60,623 nt of DNA from Bradyrhizobium campsiandrae (lineage in GTDB: Bacteria; Pseudomonadota; Alphaproteobacteria; Rhizobiales; Xanthobacteraceae), in NCBI RefSeq assembly GCF_014529705.1, contig NZ_JAANIH010000055.1, positions 1 to 60,623 of the forward strand, in the 5' to 3' direction. The notes under the pieces were generated by a model, which did no database searches, was not told the origin of the DNA, and saw nothing but the letters and a program-made list of their open reading frames with translations. The position numbers were made by a program, and so were the translations under genes. Positions 55,112 to 60,623 of this stretch are shown piece after piece; the stretch's first letter is position 1; each line of letters starts with the position of its first letter.

Positions 55112-57055
55112 ATGTACAACGATTCTCTATTCAACGCTTTCGCTCGGTCGTTCGAGGCGAGAAGCCAGCACGACATGTCGATGGCGGAATATCTGGAATC
55201 GTGTCGAAGCGATCCCATGAAATACGCGAACGCGGCCGAACGGTTACTAGCGGCGATCGGCGAGCCTCAGACGATTGACACGGCCAAGGACCCACGCCTT
55301 GGCCGTATTTTTTTGAATCGCACCATCCGTACCTATCCGGCCTTCGCCGGCTTCTACGGCATGGAAGAAACCATCGAGCGCATCGTCGGTTTCTTCCGCC
55401 ACGCGGCGCAAGGCCTCGAAGAGCGCAAGCAGATCCTCTATCTGCTCGGACCGGTCGGCGGCGGCAAATCCTCGCTCGCCGAGCGGCTGAAGTCGCTGAT
55501 GGAAGTGCATCCGGTCTACGTGCTCAAGGCCGGCGACGAACTTTCGCCGGTGTTCGAGAGCCCGCTCAGCCTGTTCGATCCCGATCAGTTGGGGCCGATG
55601 CTCGAAGAGAAGTACGGCATTCCGCGCCGGCGTCTCTCCGGCCTGATGAGCCCGTGGTGCTACAAGCGGCTCGAAGCCTTCGGCGGCGACATCTCCCAGT
55701 TCAGGGTCGCCAAGATCCAGCCGTCGCGGCTGCGCCAGATCGCGATCGCCAAGACCGAGCCCGGCGACGAGAACAACCAGGACATCTCCTCGCTGGTCGG
55801 CAAGGTCGACATCCGCAAGCTCGAGACCTACGCGCAGAACGACCCTGATGCCTACAGCTATTCCGGCGGTCTCAACCGCGCCAATCAGGGCGTGCTCGAA
55901 TTCGTCGAAATGTTCAAGGCGCCGATCAAGATGCTGCACCCGTTGCTGACCGCAACGCAGGAAGGCAATTATATCGGCACCGAGAATATCGGCGCGATCC
56001 CGTTCACCGGCGTCATCCTCGCGCACTCCAACGAGGCGGAGTGGGCGAGCTTCAAGTCGAACAAGAACAACGAAGCCTTCATCGACCGCATCTGCGTCAT
56101 CAAGGTGCCTTACTGCCTGCGGGTCACCGAAGAGCAGAAGATCTACGAAAAGCTGATCCAGGGCTCCGAGCTCGCGGCCGCACCTTGCGCGCCCTCGACC
56201 CTGGAGACGCTGGCCCGCTTCTCCGTGATGTCGCGCCTGCGCAAGCACGAGAACTCCACGCTGTTCGCCAAGATGCGGGTCTATGACGGCGAGAGCCTGA
56301 AGGAATCCGATCCGAAGGCGCGCAGCGTCCAGGAATATCGCGACGCCGCCGGCGTCGACGAGGGCATGGACGGCGTCTCCACCCGCTTCGCCTTCAAGAT
56401 CCTGGCTGCGACCTTCAACCACGATCCGCAGGAGGTCGCCGCCGACGCCGTGCACCTGATGTACGCGCTGGAGCAGTCGATCCGCAGGGAACAGCTGCCC
56501 GAGGAAGTCGAGAAGCGCTATCTCGAATTCATCAAGGCCGAGCTCGCGCCGCGCTACGCCGAGTTCATCGGTAACGAGATCCAGAAGGCGTATCTGGAAT
56601 CCTACTCCGATTACGGTCAGAACCTGTTCGACCGCTATGTCGACTACGCCGATGCCTGGATCGAGGACCAGGACTTCAAGGATCCTGACACCGGCCAGCT
56701 GCTCGATCGCGAACTGTTGAACCAGGAATTGACGAAAATCGAGAAGCCGGCGGGCATCGCCAACCCCAAGGACTTCCGCAACGAGGTCGTCAAATTCTCG
56801 TTACGCTCCCGGGCCCAGAACGGCGGCAAGAATCCGACCTGGACCTCCTACGAGAAGATTCGCGATGTGATCGAAAAGCGGATATTCTCCCAGGTCGAGG
56901 ACCTGCTTCCGGTCATCTCCTTCGGTTCGAAGAAGGACGGCGAGACGGAGAAGAAGCACGGCGAGTTCGTGGCACGCATGGTGGAGCGCGGCTACACCGA
57001 GCGTCAGGTTCGCCGACTGGTCGAGTGGTACATGCGCGTGAAGCAAGCCGGTTGA
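55112..57055 (+). CDS. prkA: PrkA-family serine protein kinase
   Basis: The 647-residue protein has an N-terminal AAA+-like domain with the Walker A loop GPVGGGKSSL (about 113-122) and a C-terminal PrkA-type kinase domain. Homologues (YeaG in E. coli) act in nitrogen and stationary-phase stress; Bacillus PrkA is a Ser/Thr kinase and protease-like regulator. ATG follows GGAGAGGG. It lies directly behind the EcfG-type promoter and is followed after 13 bases by the YeaH gene. Confidence 0.96.
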   Translation: MYNDSLFNAFARSFEARSQHDMSMAEYLESCRSDPMKYANAAERLLAAIGEPQTIDTAKDPRLGRIFLNRTIRTYPAFAGFYGMEETIERIVGFFRHAAQGLEERKQILYLLGPVGGGKSSLAERLKSLMEVHPVYVLKAGDELSPVFESPLSLFDPDQLGPMLEEKYGIPRRRLSGLMSPWCYKRLEAFGGDISQFRVAKIQPSRLRQIAIAKTEPGDENNQDISSLVGKVDIRKLETYAQNDPDAYSYSGGLNRANQGVLEFVEMFKAPIKMLHPLLTATQEGNYIGTENIGAIPFTGVILAHSNEAEWASFKSNKNNEAFIDRICVIKVPYCLRVTEEQKIYEKLIQGSELAAAPCAPSTLETLARFSVMSRLRKHENSTLFAKMRVYDGESLKESDPKARSVQEYRDAAGVDEGMDGVSTRFAFKILAATFNHDPQEVAADAVHLMYALEQSIRREQLPEEVEKRYLEFIKAELAPRYAEFIGNEIQKAYLESYSDYGQNLFDRYVDYADAWIEDQDFKDPDTGQLLDRELLNQELTKIEKPAGIANPKDFRNEVVKFSLRSRAQNGGKNPTWTSYEKIRDVIEKRIFSQVEDLLPVISFGSKKDGETEKKHGEFVARMVERGYTERQVRRLVEWYMRVKQAG

Positions 57056-57068
57056 GGCGGATGAGAAA

Positions 57069-58352
57069 GTGGCCATTCACATTATTGACAGGCGCCTGAA
57101 TCCAGGCGGCAAGAGTCTTGAGAACCGCCAGCGGTTCTTGCGTCGGGCCAAATCCCTGGTGCAGGGCGCCGTCAAGAAGACCTCGCAGGAACGCGACATC
57201 AAGGACGTCCTGGAGGGGGGTGAGGTCACGATCCCGCTCGATGGCATGCACGAGCCGCGGTTCCGCCGTGAGGGCGGCACGCGCGACATGGTGCTGCCCG
57301 GCAACAAGAAGTTCATCGAGGGCGACTACCTCCAGCGCCAGGGCCAGGGCAGCGCCAAGGATTCCGGTCCCGGCGAAGGCGACAGCGAGGACGCTTTCCG
57401 CTTCGTGCTCAGCCGCGACGAGTTCGTCGATCTCTTTCTCGACGATCTCGAGCTGCCTGATCTTGCCAAGCGCAAGATCGCGCAGACCGAGAGCGAGGGC
57501 ATCCAGCGCGCCGGCTATACCACCTCGGGCTCGCCCGCCAACATCTCGGTCAGCCGCACCGTGAAGCTGGCGCTCGCGCGCCGCATCGCGCTCAAGCGCC
57601 CCAGCAAGGACGAGATCGACGAGCTGGAAGCCGAGATTGCCGCCTGCACCGACGAGGACGAGCGCGCTGAGCTCATCGCCCGGCTCGAGAAGCTGAAGGC
57701 CAAGACCAAGCGCATTCCCTTCATCGATCCGCTCGACATCCGCTACCGCCGCTACGAGAAGGTGCCGCGCCCGGTGGCGCAGGCCGTGATGTTCTGCCTG
57801 ATGGACGTCTCCGGCTCGATGTCCGAGCACATGAAGGATCTCGCCAAGCGCTTCTACATGCTGCTCTATGTGTTCCTGAAGCGTCGTTACAAGCATGTCG
57901 AGATCGTCTTCATCCGCCACACCGACCGCGCCGAGGAGGTCGACGAGCAGACCTTCTTCTACGGCCCGGCCTCCGGCGGCACGCTGGTCTCCAGCGCGCT
58001 GCAGGCGATGCACGAGATCGTGCGCGAGCGCTTCAATCCGGCGGACTGGAATATCTACGCCGCGCAAGCTTCCGACGGCGACAATTCCTATTCCGATGGC
58101 GAGCTCACCGGCATGCTGCTGACCGAAAAGATCCTGCCGGTCTGCCAGTTCTTCGCCTATCTCGAGGTCGGGGAAGCCGGCGGCAGTGCCTTCGATCTGT
58201 CGGATTCATCGCTCTGGACCCTCTATGAGCGCTTGCGCAACTCTGGCGCACCGCTCTCGATGCGCAAAGTTTCTGAGCGCAGCGAGATCTTCCCGGTGTT
58301 CCACGATCTGTTCCAGCGCCGCGAAACTGCCCAGGAGAAAGCCGCTCCATGA
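57069..58352 (+). CDS. yeaH: YeaH/YhbH-family protein with von Willebrand-type domain
   Basis: The 427-residue protein has DUF444 features: a basic N terminus (MAIHIIDRRLNPGGKSLENR), DLELPDLAKRK, and a C-terminal VWA-like domain with CLMDVSGSMSEHMKDL (the MIDAS DxSxS). It acts with PrkA/YeaG and SpoVR in the same operon, perhaps as a scaffold. A GTG start is used with GGATGAG nearby. The stop overlaps the SpoVR start by four bases (ATGA). Confidence 0.95.
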   Translation: MAIHIIDRRLNPGGKSLENRQRFLRRAKSLVQGAVKKTSQERDIKDVLEGGEVTIPLDGMHEPRFRREGGTRDMVLPGNKKFIEGDYLQRQGQGSAKDSGPGEGDSEDAFRFVLSRDEFVDLFLDDLELPDLAKRKIAQTESEGIQRAGYTTSGSPANISVSRTVKLALARRIALKRPSKDEIDELEAEIAACTDEDERAELIARLEKLKAKTKRIPFIDPLDIRYRRYEKVPRPVAQAVMFCLMDVSGSMSEHMKDLAKRFYMLLYVFLKRRYKHVEIVFIRHTDRAEEVDEQTFFYGPASGGTLVSSALQAMHEIVRERFNPADWNIYAAQASDGDNSYSDGELTGMLLTEKILPVCQFFAYLEVGEAGGSAFDLSDSSLWTLYERLRNSGAPLSMRKVSERSEIFPVFHDLFQRRETAQEKAAP

Positions 58353-59887
58353 CGGAACGCTTGTTCGAAGGCGCCGATTGGGATTTCCGCACCTTGCAGC
58401 GCATCACCGATGCCTGCGAGGAAGTGGCGCTGAAGGATCTCGGGCTCGACGTCTACCCGAACCAGATCGAGGTCATTACCGCCGAGCAGATGCTGGACGC
58501 CTATTCGTCCGTCGGCATGCCGCTGTTCTACAAGCACTGGTCGTTCGGCAAGCACTTCGCGTATCACGAGGCCTCGTACCGCAAGGGCCTGATGGGCCTT
58601 GCCTATGAGATCGTGATCAACTCCTCGCCCTGCATCTCCTATCTGATGGAGGAGAACACGGCGACGATGCAGACGCTGGTGATCGCGCACGCCGCCTTCG
58701 GCCACAACCACTTCTTCAAGAACAATTATCTGTTCAAGCAGTGGACCGATGCGGAAGGCATTCTCGACTATCTGGATTTCGCCAAGAACTACGTCATGCA
58801 GTGCGAGGAGCGCTATGGCCGCGTCGAGGTCGAGCGCACGCTGGACGCCGCGCACGCGCTGATGTCGCACGGCATCGACCGCTATCCCGGCAAGAAGAAG
58901 CTCGATCTGCGCGAGGAAGAGAAGCGGGCAGGGCGCCGCCGCCAGCACGAGGAGGAAGTCTTCAACGACCTCTGGCGCACCGTGCCCAAGGGCGCCTCGA
59001 AGACCCGCTCCGCGATCTCGCTCGAGCGCCGCCGCAAGCTGCTCGGCCTGCCGCAGGAAAACCTGCTCTATTTCCTGGAGAAGAGCGCGCCGCGCCTTGC
59101 GCCCTGGCAGCGCGAGCTGCTGCGCATCGTCCGCCACATCGCGCAGTATTTCTATCCGCAGAGCCAGACCAAGGTGATGAACGAGGGGACGGCGACCTAC
59201 GTCCACTATCGCATCATGACCAAGCTGCATCAGCAGGGCCGCATCAGCGATGGCAATTTCCTCGAATTCCTGGGCTCGCACACCAATGTGGTGTTCCAGC
59301 CCGAATTCGACGATCCGCGCTACTCGGGCTTCAATCCCTACGCGCTCGGCTTTGCCGTGATGCAGGACATCGAGCGCATCGTCACCAATCCGGAAGACGA
59401 AGACCGCGAATGGTTCCCCGACATCGCCGGCAAGGGCGACGTCATGGGCGTGCTGCGCGACGTCTGGGCGAATTATCGCGACGAAAGCTTCATCGGCCAG
59501 TTCCTGAGTCCGAAGCTGATGCGGCACTTCCGCATGTTCCATCTCCACGACGATCCCGAGGAGCGCCAGGGCATCCGCGTCGACGCCATCCACGACGAGC
59601 GTGGTTTCCGCCGCGTTCGCCGCGAGCTGGCACGGCAACACGATGTCGGCTTCATCGATGCCAATATCGAGGTGGTCGACGTCGATCTCTCCGGCGACCG
59701 CCGGCTGATCCTGCATCACCACGTCATCAAGGGCTCGCAGCTCAACGAGACCGATGCCAAGCGCGTGCTGCAGCATCTGGCCGATCTCTGGACCTATGAC
59801 GTCGCCCTGATCGAAGTCGATGCCAACGACAAGGTGCTGCGCGAATACGTCGTCAGCCCGCGCCCGATCCCGGCGGCGGTGGCGTGA
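58349..59887 (+). CDS. spoVR: SpoVR-family protein
   Basis: The 512-residue protein begins MTERLFEGADWDFRTLQRIT and has the family blocks MLDAYSSVGMPLFYKHWSFG, GHNHFFKNNYLF, NEGTATYVHYRIM and the C-terminal HDDPEERQG region. SpoVR (YcgB) is needed for spore cortex in Bacillus but is widely conserved in non-sporulating bacteria with PrkA and YeaH. Its biochemistry is unknown; conserved His and Glu suggest a metal site. Full length. Confidence 0.96.
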   Translation: MTERLFEGADWDFRTLQRITDACEEVALKDLGLDVYPNQIEVITAEQMLDAYSSVGMPLFYKHWSFGKHFAYHEASYRKGLMGLAYEIVINSSPCISYLMEENTATMQTLVIAHAAFGHNHFFKNNYLFKQWTDAEGILDYLDFAKNYVMQCEERYGRVEVERTLDAAHALMSHGIDRYPGKKKLDLREEEKRAGRRRQHEEEVFNDLWRTVPKGASKTRSAISLERRRKLLGLPQENLLYFLEKSAPRLAPWQRELLRIVRHIAQYFYPQSQTKVMNEGTATYVHYRIMTKLHQQGRISDGNFLEFLGSHTNVVFQPEFDDPRYSGFNPYALGFAVMQDIERIVTNPEDEDREWFPDIAGKGDVMGVLRDVWANYRDESFIGQFLSPKLMRHFRMFHLHDDPEERQGIRVDAIHDERGFRRVRRELARQHDVGFIDANIEVVDVDLSGDRRLILHHHVIKGSQLNETDAKRVLQHLADLWTYDVALIEVDANDKVLREYVVSPRPIPAAVA

Positions 59888-59910
59888 GGGCCGGCGGATA
59901 CCCGATCATT

Positions 59911-60076
59911 ACGGAAGATGCGCATTGATGTGCCCTCGCCCCTTGTGGGAGAGGGCGGCGACGGCAGGAGATACAAACTCACTCGGGTGAGGGGTCTCTC
60001 TCCGCATCTTCCGTGCTGATGGAGACCCCTCATCCGGCGCTTCGCGCCACCTTCTCCCACAAGGGGAGAAGGGAAG
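59911..60076. repeat. nested palindromic repeat family 3
   Basis: CCTCGCCCCTTGTGGGAGAG is mirrored by CTTCTCCCACAAGGGGAGAA, with inner GTGAGGGGTCTC and GAGACCCCTCAT pairing. A further perfect 12-base pair (ACGGAAGATGCG at 59911 and CGCATCTTCCGT at 60003) overlaps it, so alternative folds are possible. It lies in the convergent gap after spoVR and may terminate both transcripts. Confidence 0.75.
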
Positions 60077-60099
60077 GAACGCTGGTGGTTGCGGTTGTC

Positions 60100-60531
60100 C
60101 TATGCCGAGCGCTTCACCGGCTTCTTTTTCTTCGTCGCATTCAGCTCCACTGCCGCGCGGATCAGCGCCTTCAACGCCTTCTCGTTGATATCAGCGCCTT
60201 CGCCGATATCGATCGCGCGCCGCACATTGCCGTCGAGGCTGGAATTGAACAGGCCGGCGGGATCGTCCAGCGCCGCGCCCCTGGCGAAGGTCAGCTTCAC
60301 CACCGCCTTGTAGGTCTCGCCGGTGCAGATGATGCCGTCGTGCTCCCACACGGGAACGCCGCGCCATTTCCACGCCTCGACGACATCGGGATCGGCTTCC
60401 TTGATCAGTGCGCGGACGCGCTTCAGCGTCTCGCCGCGCCAGTCGCCGAGCTCCTTGATCCGGCCGTCGATCAGCTTCGAGGGCGAAGGACCATCAGAGT
60501 CCTTCTTCGCCACCATCGTCGCCTTCTTCAT
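60100..60531 (-). CDS. DUF1801-family protein
   Basis: The 143-residue protein starts MKKATMVAKKDSDGPSPSKL, chosen because GGAGGCGAG lies upstream of the ATG. It has ALIKEADPDVVEAWKWRGVP, WEHDGIICTGETYKAVVKLT and GLFNSSLDGNVRRAIDIGEG, matching the YdhG/DUF1801 fold that resembles frataxin-like folds. The C-terminal tail is Lys-rich (ATKKKKPVKRSA). Its function is unknown; a binding role for phosphate-containing ligands or nucleic acids is a guess. Confidence 0.88.
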   Translation of the reverse strand: MKKATMVAKKDSDGPSPSKLIDGRIKELGDWRGETLKRVRALIKEADPDVVEAWKWRGVPVWEHDGIICTGETYKAVVKLTFARGAALDDPAGLFNSSLDGNVRRAIDIGEGADINEKALKALIRAAVELNATKKKKPVKRSA

Positions 60532-60558
60532 GATCTCGCCTCCGATATTACCCCCGGT

Positions 60559-60623
60559 GTCATTGCGAGCCAACGGGTCCGCGCGAAGCGCGGCCCGATG
60601 ACAGGCTCCGCGAAGCAATCCAG
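60559..60623. repeat. partial copy of palindromic repeat family 1, cut by window end
   Basis: GTCATTGCGAGC at the start and GCGAAGCAATCCAG at the end are the same elements as in the repeat between kdpB and kdpC. The middle differs and has its own GTCCGCGCGAAGCGCGG hairpin. The remaining part lies beyond the window. Confidence 0.7.

Overview
The window is GC-rich, densely packed alphaproteobacterial chromosome, most probably Bradyrhizobium or a close relative in the Nitrobacteraceae. I base this on codon usage, the gene complement (KdpFABC-DE, Ku/LigD, a TreS-maltokinase fusion, a transaldolase/glucose-6-phosphate isomerase fusion, PrkA-YeaH-SpoVR), a general-stress (EcfG-type) promoter, and several families of dispersed palindromic repeats in intergenic gaps. 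I see no rRNA, tRNA, insertion sequence, prophage or CRISPR array.

Layout. 1-2060: the 3' end of a hypothetical gene, a 38-residue membrane peptide, a periplasmic HtrA-type protease, and two short proteins on the minus strand. 2197-11131: a catabolic region with a LysR regulator, a Bug/TctC binding protein, an SDR and an alpha/beta hydrolase that both lack canonical catalytic residues, a Tat-exported FAH-family protein, a CitE-like lyase with a MaoC hydratase, an acyl-CoA dehydrogenase and an acyl-CoA synthetase. upp follows. 11968-15341: an unusual set of very small proteins, many of them membrane peptides, plus a DapA-like protein whose Schiff-base lysine is replaced by arginine. Three minus-strand units and the plus-strand kdp leader each carry the same 18-base box. 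15049-23362: kdpFABCDE for high-affinity potassium uptake. 23490-27144: divergent ku and ligD, with the same palindromic repeat family on both sides.

27286-27951 holds two small genes. 27955-41963 is a six-gene minus-strand operon for trehalose and alpha-glucan metabolism (glgE-like, treS-mak, glgB, glgX, treZ, treY), facing malQ and a GH15 glycosidase. The GlgE-like protein keeps the fold, but its general acid is Lys instead of Glu and its conserved active-site Arg is Ala. 45979-54187 holds a PhyH-type oxygenase, a HAD phosphatase, and an oxidative pentose-phosphate block (gntK, pgl, zwf, gnd, tal-pgi). After a 0.9 kb gap, 55112-59887 is prkA-yeaH-spoVR behind an EcfG-type promoter. A DUF1801-type gene and a palindromic repeat close the window.

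How the parts may work together: potassium uptake, trehalose/glycogen turnover, NADPH supply, end-joining repair and PrkA-SpoVR all fit desiccation, osmotic and stationary-phase survival. The best candidates for something undescribed are the box-controlled small-protein/DapA-like locus beside kdp and the GlgE homologue with an altered active site. Start codons were chosen from ribosome-binding sites and gene overlaps; functional calls rest on motifs read by eye, with no database search.
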